42,804 bases of DNA from an uncultured Enterocloster sp. (lineage in GTDB: Bacteria > Bacillota > Clostridia > Lachnospirales > Lachnospiraceae): positions 1 to 42,804 of the forward strand of contig CALWQV010000015.1 of the NCBI GenBank assembly GCA_944383785.1, written 5' to 3'. Positions within the stretch are counted from its first letter, which is position 1. Each line of letters opens with the position of its first letter. The notes beneath the pieces were generated by a model. That model was not told the origin of the DNA. It ran no database searches and saw only the letters and a list, made by a program, of their open reading frames with translations. The position numbers and the translations under genes are program-made. Positions 17,015-25,210 of the stretch are shown piece by piece.

Positions 17015-17057
17015 TATCTGCGTTCCTGCCGGTTTTAACCGCCAAAAGGGGAAAATT

Positions 17058-17555
17058 TTACCTTCTATAACCCAAACGTTCCAAAATCTCCCGCTGCTTG
17101 TCCTCCATCACCAGCCGTTCCTCATCCTCCATATGGTCGTAGCCGCACAGGTGAAGCATGCTGTGGGCCGTAAGGAAGGCCAGCTCCCTGGTCTGGGAAT
17201 GGCCGTATTTCTCAGCCTGCTCCTCCACCTTATCCACGGAAATCACTATGTCCCCCAAAAGAAGCTCCCCTGTCTCCGGATTAAAGTAATCCTCCGCCGC
17301 TTCCTCCACATGGCTGAAATCAGAAGGGGTTTCATACTCGATCATGGGGAAGGAAAGCACATCCGTAGGCGCGTCAATCCCTCTCTGCTGGCGGTTGATC
17401 TCCTGGATGGAGGGATTGTCCGTCAAAATCACGCTGACCTCCGCCTCGTAAGGACAGCCCTCATAATCCAGTGACTCATTCACCACTGCCTCGATAATCT
17501 CCCTTACCGGGACTTGCAGCTCTTTTTCTGTCTCGTACTCAATCTCGATCGTCAT
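17058..17555 (-). CDS. ybeY: Endoribonuclease YbeY (rRNA maturation factor)
   Basis: Zinc-dependent endoribonuclease involved in 16S rRNA 3' processing and ribosome quality control. 165 residues. The metal site is visible as the histidine triad of HSMLHLCGYDH, and the preceding GDIVISVDK and PTDVLSFPM are family landmarks. The ATG overlaps the phoH stop by four bases, and the order phoH-ybeY is conserved across Firmicutes. AAAGGA lies about ten bases upstream. Confidence 0.95.
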   Translation of the reverse strand: MTIEIEYETEKELQVPVREIIEAVVNESLDYEGCPYEAEVSVILTDNPSIQEINRQQRGIDAPTDVLSFPMIEYETPSDFSHVEEAAEDYFNPETGELLLGDIVISVDKVEEQAEKYGHSQTRELAFLTAHSMLHLCGYDHMEDEERLVMEDKQREILERLGYRR

Positions 17556-18559
17556 GACTTGTGTTCCTTTCTGGCCCCCCGCCGGATCGCCGGCGGCTTT
17601 GCGGCCTTTTTCTCATAATCATCGTAAGCCTGGACAATTTTCTGCACCAGGGGATGGCGCACCACATCGGAGCTGGTCAGATAGCAAAAGCCGATATCGT
17701 CAATCTTTTTTAACACTTTTAGCGCCGTATCCAGCCCGGAAGCCGCGCCGCTTGGCAGATCCTTCTGGGTCTGGTCGCCGGTGATAATCACCTTTGAGCC
17801 AAAGCCAATACGGGTTAAAAACATCTTCATCTGAGCCGGGGTGGTATTCTGAGCCTCATCCAGGATAATATAGGCGTTATCCAAGGTTCGGCCTCTCATA
17901 TAGGCCAGAGGCGCCACCTCGATCAGTCCCTTTTCGGAATTGTGCAGATAGCTCTCCGCTCCCATGATCTGATACAGGGCATCGTAAAGAGGCCGCAGAT
18001 AAGGATCGATCTTGCTCTGGAGATCCCCTGGAAGAAAGCCCAGCTTCTCCCCCGCCTCGATGGCCGGACGGGTCAAAATAATTCTCCCTACCTCTCCGTT
18101 CTTAAATGCCTGGATCGCCATAGCCATGGCCAGGTAGGTCTTGCCCGTACCGGCGGGGCCGATGCCAAATACGATCATTTTATTCCGTATAGCGTCCACA
18201 TACTGCTTCTGTCCCATGGTCTTGGGCTTCACCGGCTTGCCGGAAATGGTGCGGCAGATAATGTCCCGGTCAATTTCCAGAATCTGCCCGTCATCCTCCG
18301 TAAAGGACAGGGAAAGGGCGTAGTCCACGTTCTGCTCCGTAATAGTATTCCCCCTGCGTGAAAGCTCCGCCAGGTTATTAAATACGCTTTTCGCCTGGCC
18401 CACCGCCCGCTCCGGGCCGATGAGCTTAATCTGCCCGTCCCGGGCCAATATGGTTACATGCAAGGTCCGCTCGATCTTCTTTAAATATACGTCAAACTGG
18501 CCGCACACGTTCTTCTCGTGCTCTGCCGGAATATCGATCATTGTCTCAATTACGCTCAT
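17552..18559 (-). CDS. phoH: PhoH family ATPase
   Basis: 335 residues. The N-terminal KH-like part (about 1-110) is followed by a P-loop ATPase domain with Walker A GPAGTGKTYLA, a Walker B region YIILDEAQNTT and a GDQTQKDLP segment typical of RNA-associated PhoH proteins. Its precise role is not settled; it goes together with YbeY and is thought to act in RNA metabolism. The start ATG at 18557-18559 has AGAGGAG upstream. It follows yqfD by 25 bases, the same order as in Bacillus. Confidence 0.95.
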   Translation of the reverse strand: MSVIETMIDIPAEHEKNVCGQFDVYLKKIERTLHVTILARDGQIKLIGPERAVGQAKSVFNNLAELSRRGNTITEQNVDYALSLSFTEDDGQILEIDRDIICRTISGKPVKPKTMGQKQYVDAIRNKMIVFGIGPAGTGKTYLAMAMAIQAFKNGEVGRIILTRPAIEAGEKLGFLPGDLQSKIDPYLRPLYDALYQIMGAESYLHNSEKGLIEVAPLAYMRGRTLDNAYIILDEAQNTTPAQMKMFLTRIGFGSKVIITGDQTQKDLPSGAASGLDTALKVLKKIDDIGFCYLTSSDVVRHPLVQKIVQAYDDYEKKAAKPPAIRRGARKEHKS

Positions 18560-18584
18560 GAAGCTATTATCTCCTCTGTTCTTC

Positions 18585-19793
18585 CTAATTCTCCGGCCGC
18601 TCTACCGGAACCGCCTGCTGAATCTCCTCCAGGACCGTAAACTGTCCCGTTAAAGTCCAGCCCTCCGCGCTTCTTTTTATTCTATCATTATTTTCCAGAA
18701 TTTGAACCCCCTTTTCCCGTAAATTTTCCGCGAAACGCCGATTATAATCCTCCGACAGCCTCTCCACCTGGGAAAGGGAGTAAAAAGCCTCGTACTCCTC
18801 CATCTCCAGGCCCTCGATCACGCCGTAGTAAAGAGGTAGATAAAAATCCCCCAAAAGCCTGATCTGTCCCCCTTGGGTAACGTAATCCCATTCCTGCCCG
18901 CCGGCTGAGGGCAGCAGAAAGGTCCAGGAAAAACCGCCGGCTCTGAAAAAAAAGCCCTGCCTTTTCTTTCCCGTGGGGAAGCGGATCCGATGGGTAAGAG
19001 GAAGGGTCTGCTCATATCCGCAGTCCGTCCGGGCTACCACATCCGCATCAGCCCGCACCAGCTCCCGGCGGACTTCCTGTCCGCCATCGTCCGTAATAGC
19101 CAGGGCCCCCTCCACCAGCAGCTGTCCCTTCTCCACCTGATCCCCGATGGAAACCAGCGCTCTCCCGCTGCGCACGATCATAGAAGTGATCACGCCGTCC
19201 TTAGCGGCCACCAGATCCGCCGGTTCTCCCTCATCTTCCACCGGCTGGGAAACCGCCTCATTTTCCCGAATCCGGATCAAAAGCCTGGTTCCGGACAGCT
19301 GGGCCGAAACCCATGTGATCTCCGGAAACGCGCTCCGAAGCTCATGCTCCAGCTTTTCACAGTCGATCCGGCTTTTGGGAATCCCGCAGGCAATCTCCTG
19401 GCCTTTTAAGCATCGGGCAAGGGTATCGTCGCTGTAGCGTACATTTCCCTGAAATTCAATCTCCCACAAAAACAAGGACATAACGTAGAGAAGAATGAAA
19501 AAGGAGCCAAAGCCCAAGACCCACAGCTTTCGTCTGCGGTGTTTATAGAGGAAAAATGGAAGTCCCCGCTTTTCAAGAATCACCAGCCGCACCCCGGCCT
19601 TGCGCACCAGTGGACGGATCTGACGGAAGCCCTTCAGGGTCAGATTTAATTCATAATTTCCTTCACGGCATTGGATCTCCCAGGGATCCAGGCCCTTGAA
19701 ATTGCATAAATTCAGGAAACGCTCCGGAGAATATCCCTGAATCCGGATCCGCACATATCCTCCCAGGAGGCGCCACAATTCTGTCCAGTTCAA
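18585..19793 (-). CDS. yqfD: Sporulation protein YqfD
   Basis: 402 residues from a TTG at 19791-19793 (MNWTELWRLLGGYVRIRIQG), chosen because AAGGAGG stands ten bases upstream and the family begins just before the GGYVRI segment. A second TTG at 19817 would add eight residues. One membrane segment is visible near 85-105 after a basic HRRRK stretch, followed by a large external part with YSDDTLARCL and a beta-rich VAAKDGVITSMIVRSG section. In B. subtilis yqfD is made in the mother cell and is needed for normal spore formation. It is followed by phoH. Confidence 0.9.
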   Translation of the reverse strand: MNWTELWRLLGGYVRIRIQGYSPERFLNLCNFKGLDPWEIQCREGNYELNLTLKGFRQIRPLVRKAGVRLVILEKRGLPFFLYKHRRRKLWVLGFGSFFILLYVMSLFLWEIEFQGNVRYSDDTLARCLKGQEIACGIPKSRIDCEKLEHELRSAFPEITWVSAQLSGTRLLIRIRENEAVSQPVEDEGEPADLVAAKDGVITSMIVRSGRALVSIGDQVEKGQLLVEGALAITDDGGQEVRRELVRADADVVARTDCGYEQTLPLTHRIRFPTGKKRQGFFFRAGGFSWTFLLPSAGGQEWDYVTQGGQIRLLGDFYLPLYYGVIEGLEMEEYEAFYSLSQVERLSEDYNRRFAENLREKGVQILENNDRIKRSAEGWTLTGQFTVLEEIQQAVPVERPEN

Positions 19794-19828
19794 CCAAACA
19801 TATCCTCCTTCTACCAACTTTACCGCCT

Positions 19829-20101
19829 TCAGGGCGCCATAAATTCCATCCCGCAGATTTTTCCCGTAATCTTCATCGCCTCCCCCGTATAATAGACGAT
19901 CTGAAGCTCCAAGCCCCGGATTTCCACCCGGCAGGTCTTTGTCTGCAGACGGATTCGGTCCTCTCCATAAAACAGGATGCAGCGGTAATTTTCAATATAG
20001 GCCGTCCGGTTCCCGGTAAAATGAATCAGCACATCTCCAAAAACCACATCCCCCGGCAGTCCCAGGGCCTTCGCTGCCTGCGCCTTCAACTTTCCCGCCA
20101 T
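19829..20101 (-). CDS. yqfC: Sporulation protein YqfC
   Basis: 90 residues. The YabP/YqfC-type pattern is visible: LPGDVVFGDVLIHFTGNRTAYIENYRCILFY, then a strand-rich end with GLELQIVYYTG and IEF-like TGKICGMEF. YqfC works with YqfD in sporulation, but its biochemical role is not known. The ATG is preceded by GGGAG. It is the first gene of the long minus-strand series, starting 110 bases from the divergent DUF4397 gene. I could not find a convincing sporulation sigma promoter upstream. Confidence 0.88.
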   Translation of the reverse strand: MAGKLKAQAAKALGLPGDVVFGDVLIHFTGNRTAYIENYRCILFYGEDRIRLQTKTCRVEIRGLELQIVYYTGEAMKITGKICGMEFMAP

Positions 20102-20183
20102 GCCCTCGCTCCCGCATCAATGGTTCTTTTTATATATATGCCGCAAAAAGAGGAACTTTCCCATGTTTTCGGAATATATTACA

Positions 20184-20197
20184 CTGAATCCATTCAG
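20184..20197. repeat. Perfect palindrome upstream of the DUF4397 gene
   Basis: CTGAATCCATTCAG has arms CTGAAT and ATTCAG around CC. It lies 15 bases before the ATG at 20212, close to the AGAGG ribosome site. It could be a binding site or a small RNA stem, but short palindromes also arise by chance. Confidence 0.35.
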
Positions 20198-20211
20198 CAG
20201 AGAGGTTCGTT

Positions 20212-21117
20212 ATGAATCGGCAATCCTATTATACGGCAGGCTCCAAGAACCAGGCCGCCCTGTCGGCGGCAGCCGCTGACAATTCCGCCGTCATTTCCCC
20301 GGACGGAAGCTCCTCCCCGGCTGCGGAGGGCTCGTCCCAGACCGTAAATGAAGGCGCAGGCCCCATTGATCCCGGGCAGATTCCCATGATTCCCCTTCCC
20401 AACCCCGGCGAAGGAGGCCCCGTGGCGGATCTGACGCCGCCCATCTACCGTCCCATCCGTCCAGGCGGAAATAACCACACCGTAATCATTCCGGGAATCA
20501 CCTTCCCCTGCTCTTCCTGCAGCAGCAACACCTACGGGAAGGTGCGCTTCATCAATACTTCCACCGGATATCCGGGATTTTACATTTACCTGGGCAACTG
20601 GCTGGTAGCCAGCCAGCTGGGCAACGGCGAGACGACCCGCTACCTTCAGGCTACCACCGGCTCCCAGACCGTAACCGTATCCGGGATCAACGGCTATGTC
20701 TACGTGCAGAAGGAGATCCGGGTCCGCTCCGATGTGCCCATGACCGTGGCCATCATCAACACCGCCAGCGGTTTGGATCTGATGGAAATCTCAGACCTAT
20801 CCTGCAGCGCCCCTTCCGGCGCAAGCTGTCTGCGTGTGTGCAATCTTTCCCTTAATCTGGGGCCCTTCGATGTCTCCGTGGGCAGCCAGAGCAGCCTGTA
20901 CACCCCCTTTACCAATGTGCGCTATAAGGAAGTAACGCCTTACACCAGCTTCTATCCCGGATGGTATCAGCTGAACGTATCGCGAACCGGAACCTCCCCA
21001 GGCATCTACGTAGCCTCCTCCGCTGCTACCTTAAGCGCCAATACATCCTATACCTTCTACATTTTCAACGCGGAAAACGCGGTAGACGGCCTGAAAACCA
21101 TGATCCTTTCCAACTAA
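20212..21117 (+). CDS. DUF4397 domain protein without a signal peptide
   Basis: 301 residues. The first 90 are rich in Ser, Ala, Gly and Pro (for example VNEGAGPIDPGQIPMIPLPNPGEGG) with no hydrophobic signal. From about 105 a beta-rich domain begins with CSSCSSNTYGKVRFINTS, including YLQATTGSQTVTVSG, matching the pattern of DUF4397 (YKVRFVN... with repeated strand units). Two such strand sets are visible, about 105-200 and 205-300. Position beside yqfC and lack of export signal make a spore-surface role possible, but this is inference. AGAGG precedes the ATG. A strong hairpin follows the stop. Confidence 0.75.
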   Translation: MNRQSYYTAGSKNQAALSAAAADNSAVISPDGSSSPAAEGSSQTVNEGAGPIDPGQIPMIPLPNPGEGGPVADLTPPIYRPIRPGGNNHTVIIPGITFPCSSCSSNTYGKVRFINTSTGYPGFYIYLGNWLVASQLGNGETTRYLQATTGSQTVTVSGINGYVYVQKEIRVRSDVPMTVAIINTASGLDLMEISDLSCSAPSGASCLRVCNLSLNLGPFDVSVGSQSSLYTPFTNVRYKEVTPYTSFYPGWYQLNVSRTGTSPGIYVASSAATLSANTSYTFYIFNAENAVDGLKTMILSN

Positions 21118-21132
21118 CCGGCCTGGGAAATC

Positions 21133-21190
21133 AAAAGGGCAGCTGCCTTGGAAACCGTTTCATTTCCAAAAGGCAGCTGCCTTTCTATTC
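21133..21190. terminator. Bidirectional terminator between DUF4397 and the membrane protein gene
   Basis: The repeated block GGCAGCTGCC occurs at 21138-21147 and 21171-21180, set in longer complementary arms (AAAGG...CCTTGGAAA with TTTCCAAAAGG...CCTTT), forming a stem of about 18 bp with one bulge. T-rich ends lie on the plus side and A-rich bases on the other. It lies between two convergent genes, so it can serve both. Confidence 0.75.
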
Positions 21191-21985
21191 TTCCGCACTC
21201 TTTAATACTTTCCGAAGCTCCCTGCGCGCCAGCTCAAACCCCAGGGCTCCCGCAAGGGGAAGCACCACGCAGGAGGCGTTCTCCCGGCCGCCGGATAAGA
21301 TCAGCTGGTAAAGCCCCAGCGCCGCCAGAAGGCCAAAGCAGCACTGGGCGGCCATCAAAAGCTGTCCCGCTCTTTTTCCAAAAGCGCCCAAAAGGCAGCA
21401 AATGCAGACCCCCAGGGGAATGTAGATATTCCACTGCCACATGACGTTCCTCTCCCCCGGCATGTACAGGTGGTAGACCAGGGCGCAGGCCCCTGCGATT
21501 AAAAACAGGACGGCCTCTCCCAGAAAGATCCTCCTGCCACGAGCCTTTAACCCCAACCCCAGGCATAAAATCCCGCAGGCCAGGGGGATAACCCCATACC
21601 AGACATTTCCGTAAGGGTCATCTTCCCCCAGATAATCTGCCAAATAGTAGGGCATCTCCGGCTGCAGAATGGACCGAAGGGCATAGACGATCCCCCACAC
21701 AGCCCCCGCTCCCCACAAAAAAGCCAGAACCAGGCAGCCTTTGCGCCAGGAAAGACCCAAAACCGCCCAGAGCGCCCAGAAAGCCAGAAGGCAAAACAGC
21801 GCCCCTAAGGGCAGAGAGGCGGACAAAACGGCCTCCCGGATCTGCTCCTCCATCCCCCCAAGCAGGATCCCCCCATAGAGCCGGACCCAAAAGGACAGGC
21901 CGCTGGCCACAGCGCAGAGGATCGCGAGAAAGGCTAAAATTCCTTTGGGATTCCGGAAAGGCTCCGGCTTTCTTGAAGCGTTCAT
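21185..21985 (-). CDS. Unrecognised polytopic membrane protein
   Basis: 266 residues with about seven or eight hydrophobic segments (near 15-35, 52-75, 80-100, 125-145, 152-172, 185-205, 212-232 and 238-255). A Tyr/Asp-rich external loop, PYYLADYLGEDDPYGNVWYG, lies in the middle. It ends in a charged helix. I recognise no family or catalytic motif. It starts ten bases after the feoB stop on the same strand, so it is probably co-transcribed with feoAB and could be an accessory to iron uptake, although nothing in the protein itself shows that. Confidence 0.7.
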   Translation of the reverse strand: MNASRKPEPFRNPKGILAFLAILCAVASGLSFWVRLYGGILLGGMEEQIREAVLSASLPLGALFCLLAFWALWAVLGLSWRKGCLVLAFLWGAGAVWGIVYALRSILQPEMPYYLADYLGEDDPYGNVWYGVIPLACGILCLGLGLKARGRRIFLGEAVLFLIAGACALVYHLYMPGERNVMWQWNIYIPLGVCICCLLGAFGKRAGQLLMAAQCCFGLLAALGLYQLILSGGRENASCVVLPLAGALGFELARRELRKVLKSAEE

Positions 21986-21995
21986 AAAATTCTCC

Positions 21996-24035
21996 TTACA
22001 AAATCAGTATTCCCACATGGTAGACGAAAAATGCGGCGACCCAGGCGATCGCCAGCTGGAAGCAGACGGAAAACAGCGTCCATTTCCTGCTGCCAGACTC
22101 CCTGCGGATGGTCATGATCGTAGCCGCGCAGGGGATGTACAGAAGGCAGAATACCATCAGGCAGACGGCGTTAAGCCCTGTAAACCCGATGCTTTCAAGC
22201 CCCTGATGCAGCACCTCCATACCGGAGGCGGAGTTGATATTCTGGATTCCGAAAAGCACCGCGCAGGAGGACACCACCACTTCCTTAGCGGAAATGCCCG
22301 CGATCAGCGCCACCACAATCTGCCAGAAGCCCAGGCCGGCCGGCGCGAATACCGGCACGATGAAGCGGCCGATCATGGAGCCAAAGCTTTCGGACATCTG
22401 GGTCGTATATCCGGCAGGCCCAAAGTTTAAAATCAGCCACATGAAAATCGAGGCCACAAAGATGGTGGTTCCCGCTTTCTGAAGGAAATCCTTTACCTTC
22501 TCCCATACATAAATAAATACGGTGCGGGAGCTTGGCATCTTATACTCAGGCAGCTCGATCAAAAGCGCGTTCTCCGAATGATGCTCCTTATCGATGGTGC
22601 TCATCTCCCAGGCCACAAAAATCGCCACCAGGATACCCAGCACATACATGGAGTAGGATACCACCATGGCGTTCTCCGGGAAAAACATCTCGGAAAACAG
22701 GATATACACCGGAAGCCGTGCGGAACAGGACATAAAGGGCGTTACCAGCATGGTCTTCAGCCGGTCCCTGCGGTTTTCCAGGGCGCGGGAGGCCATGATG
22801 GCCGGCACGGTACAGCCGAATCCCAAAAGCATGGGGATAAAGGCCCGGCCCGAAAGCCCCAGCCTGCCCATAATCCCATCCATCACATAGGCGACCCTGG
22901 ACATGTAGCCGCTGTCCTCCAAAAGAGCCAGGGCCAAAAACAGGATAAAGATATTGGGCAGGAAGGTGATAATTCCGCCTACCCCCGCGATAATGCCGTC
23001 GCAGATCAGGGAGGTAACAATCTCGCTAGCGTGTACGGACGTCAGCAGCGCCGCGGTCAGGGCGTTAATCTCATCGATCAGAAGCTCCACATAGCCCTTT
23101 AAGAAGTCTCCCACCGTAAAGGTCAGGAAGAACACCAAGGCCATGATGCACAAGAATACGGGAATGGACCAGATCCGATGGGTCAAAAGCTGGTCGATTC
23201 GATCCGTAAATTCCTCCTTCTTTGCCTTGCCTACCAGGCATTCCTGGATGATTTCCTCAATGAAATCGTATTTTTCATTGATCACCCTGTCCTCTATTGT
23301 ATCATCCTCCACCCCGGTCATGTCAATGGGGTATTGGCTTTTTATGTTCTGGTCATTTTCCAGGGTCTTTAATGCCAGCCACCGGTAATTGGAAAGGCCG
23401 GGATAAGCGGCTTTTAAGCGCTCCTGGGCCAGGTCGATCTGATCCTCCAGGGCGTCGGAGTATACCATGGCGTACTCCGAATGGTGGTTGTGCCGATGCC
23501 TGGAGGGCTCCAGATTCTTGTGGTCATGGATCAGCGGGTCGTGTCCGCCCTCCTTGTGATGGACCGCCGCGTGGATTAAGGACTCCAGGCCCCGGCGCTT
23601 CCTCGCGCTCACCGGGATCACCGGCGCGCCCAGCATCTCCGGCAGCCGGTGCAGGTCGATCTCCATGCCCCGCTTCTCCACAATATCCATCATATTTAAG
23701 GCGATCACCACAGGCTTTCCAAGCTCCAGAAGCTGTAAGGTCAGGTAGAGGTTTCGCTCCAGGGCGGAAGCGTCCACCACGTCGATTACCACATCCACCT
23801 CATCGGAAAGGATAAAATTTCTGGAAACCTGCTCCTCCATGGTGTAGGAGGTCAGGGAGTAGGTGCCGGGCAGGTCCACCAGGCGGATCTGCTCCCCCTG
23901 GAAGGTAAAGCTTCCCTCCACCTTTTCCACCGTCACCCCCGGCCAGTTGGCCACCTTTAGATTGGCCCCTGTATAGGCGTTAAATAAAGTCGTCTTTCCG
24001 CAGTTGGGATTTCCGATAAATGCTACCGTCATCAT
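21996..24035 (-). CDS. feoB: Ferrous iron transport protein B
   Basis: 679 residues. N-terminal G domain with G1 GNPNCGKTT (8-16), G3 DLPG (54-57), G4 NMMD (114-117); helical spacer; then the membrane part from about 280 with Gate motifs and conserved cysteines (GFGCTVPAIMA, CSARLPVY, PCAATIMT). Moves Fe2+ into the cell. Unusual: residues 155-185 contain ten histidines (for example HHKEGGHDPLIHDH and RHRHNHH), a likely metal-binding loop between the G and helical domains. The ATG overlaps the feoA stop by four bases. No FeoC was seen. Confidence 0.96.
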   Translation of the reverse strand: MMTVAFIGNPNCGKTTLFNAYTGANLKVANWPGVTVEKVEGSFTFQGEQIRLVDLPGTYSLTSYTMEEQVSRNFILSDEVDVVIDVVDASALERNLYLTLQLLELGKPVVIALNMMDIVEKRGMEIDLHRLPEMLGAPVIPVSARKRRGLESLIHAAVHHKEGGHDPLIHDHKNLEPSRHRHNHHSEYAMVYSDALEDQIDLAQERLKAAYPGLSNYRWLALKTLENDQNIKSQYPIDMTGVEDDTIEDRVINEKYDFIEEIIQECLVGKAKKEEFTDRIDQLLTHRIWSIPVFLCIMALVFFLTFTVGDFLKGYVELLIDEINALTAALLTSVHASEIVTSLICDGIIAGVGGIITFLPNIFILFLALALLEDSGYMSRVAYVMDGIMGRLGLSGRAFIPMLLGFGCTVPAIMASRALENRRDRLKTMLVTPFMSCSARLPVYILFSEMFFPENAMVVSYSMYVLGILVAIFVAWEMSTIDKEHHSENALLIELPEYKMPSSRTVFIYVWEKVKDFLQKAGTTIFVASIFMWLILNFGPAGYTTQMSESFGSMIGRFIVPVFAPAGLGFWQIVVALIAGISAKEVVVSSCAVLFGIQNINSASGMEVLHQGLESIGFTGLNAVCLMVFCLLYIPCAATIMTIRRESGSRKWTLFSVCFQLAIAWVAAFFVYHVGILIL

Positions 24036-24253
24036 GTGGCCGACACCTCCACATTCTCCGTAATCTTCTTGCCCAGGGCAAAACGGGTGCCGCGGATCTT
24101 CACAATCATGGTGCCGCCGCTCTTTTTATTCATCACTTCCAGCACAGTGCCGCCGGTCATCCCCAGCACTTCCAGCCTGCGCTTTAAGTCCTTCTGGACT
24201 TCTACCTTGATTACCTGGTAGGTCCCGGCGATTTCTCCTTGGTTCAGTTTCAT
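24032..24253 (-). CDS. feoA: Ferrous iron transport protein A
   Basis: 73 residues, the SH3-like FeoA fold: MKLNQGEIAGTYQVIKVE start, LGMTGGTVLEV and VKIRGTRFALGKKIT. Small cytosolic partner needed for FeoB-mediated Fe2+ uptake. AGAGGGG precedes the ATG and the stop overlaps the feoB start (ATGATGA). Its promoter is clear; no certain Fur or iron-regulator site was found. Confidence 0.95.
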   Translation of the reverse strand: MKLNQGEIAGTYQVIKVEVQKDLKRRLEVLGMTGGTVLEVMNKKSGGTMIVKIRGTRFALGKKITENVEVSAT

Positions 24254-24300
24254 GTAGGTCCCCTCTTGTTGAAGTTTTTTATCAATTATGTACCAAAGAA

Positions 24301-24329
24301 ATTATAGCGGAGTCTAACTGGAAACACAA
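24301..24329 (-). promoter_or_regulatory. Promoter for feoAB
   Basis: Minus strand: -35 TTGTGT (24324-24329), 17-base spacer, perfect -10 TATAAT (24301-24306). The predicted start near 24294 leaves a leader of about 40 bases before the feoA ATG. Confidence 0.8.
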
Positions 24330-24340
24330 GAGTAAATCTG

Positions 24341-24387
24341 CAAAAAACAAGTCCCCCTTCCGTCGGATTTTCCGGCAGAAAGGGGAC
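24341..24387 (-). terminator. Terminator after yebC
   Basis: Minus strand: GTCCCC(T)TTC...GAAGGGGGAC forms a strong stem of about 14 bp with GCCGG/CCGAC paired inside and an AAAA-type loop, followed by TTGTTTTTT (24341-24349). It begins ten bases after the yebC stop and separates it from the feo promoter. Confidence 0.85.
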
Positions 24388-24397
24388 CCTCTTTTCA

Positions 24398-25126
24398 TTA
24401 TTCGTCCCAGTTGTGGTAGGTGGCCTGGACGTCGTCGTCCTCGTCCAGCAGATCCAGAATCCGGTTGATCTTCTTAATATCCTCCTCATCGGTCAGTTCC
24501 ACCCAGGTCTGGGGGATCATGGTCACATCGGCCTGAAGCATAGGAATATTCTGTGCCTCCAGAGCCTCTCTCACGGCGCTGAAATCATCAGGAGCCGTGA
24601 TAATCTCGTAGCTGCTCTCCTCCTCGGAGAAGTCCTCCGCCCCCGCATCCAGGGCAAGCATCATCAGCTCGTCGGGATCCATCTCGCACTCTTCCTTATC
24701 GATGATAATCTGGCCCTTCTGATCGAACATATAGGAAACGCTTCCGGGAGTTCCCACGTTTCCGCCGCCCTTAGTAAAGGCGCTGCGCACATTGGCAGCA
24801 GTACGATTCTTATTGTCCGTCAGCGTGTCTACAATAATCGCCACGCCGCTGGGGCCGTAGCCCTCGTAGCGCAGGGACTCGTAGTTGACGCTTCCCGCAT
24901 CACCTGCAGCCTTCTTGATGCCCCGGTCAATGGTATCGTTGGGCATATTGTTGGCCTTGGCCTTGGCAATCACATCGCGCAGCTTGCTGTTGTTGGCCGG
25001 ATCTGGCCCGCCTTCCTTTACCGCCACCGCGATCTCACGGCCGATCACCGTAAAAATCTTGCCCTTAGCCGCGTCATTGCGCTCCTTTTTATGCTTAATA
25101 TTAGCGAACTTTGAATGTCCTGACAT
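24398..25126 (-). CDS. yebC: YebC/PmpR family protein
   Basis: 242 residues from the ATG at 25124-25126, beginning [23 protein letters not shown], the family hallmark. Also visible are [31 protein letters not shown] and [14 protein letters not shown]. YebC-family proteins have been described as transcription regulators and, more recently, as ribosome-associated factors that help translate proline-rich stretches; which applies here is not shown. AAAGGA precedes the ATG. An upstream in-frame start at 25198 would add 24 charged residues not seen in the family. A strong terminator follows. Confidence 0.93.
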   Translation of the reverse strand: MSGHSKFANIKHKKERNDAAKGKIFTVIGREIAVAVKEGGPDPANNSKLRDVIAKAKANNMPNDTIDRGIKKAAGDAGSVNYESLRYEGYGPSGVAIIVDTLTDNKNRTAANVRSAFTKGGGNVGTPGSVSYMFDQKGQIIIDKEECEMDPDELMMLALDAGAEDFSEEESSYEIITAPDDFSAVREALEAQNIPMLQADVTMIPQTWVELTDEEDIKKINRILDLLDEDDDVQATYHNWDE

Positions 25127-25210
25127 TGGTAAAACATCCTTTCTTTCTGACTCGTATTTCATGCGCTTATCCGGCTTTCTTTTGCCCCGCGCATCCACAT
25201 CTTTTCAAGT

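Noticed and set aside
20102..20211. Sporulation sigma promoters for yqfC or the DUF4397 gene
   Set aside because: CATATATA on the minus strand partly resembles a SigE -10, but no matching -35 lies at the right distance; no SigG or SigK match was convincing.
24254..24300. Fur-type operator before feoA
   Set aside because: ATAATTGATAA resembles half of a Fur box, but the symmetric half is missing.
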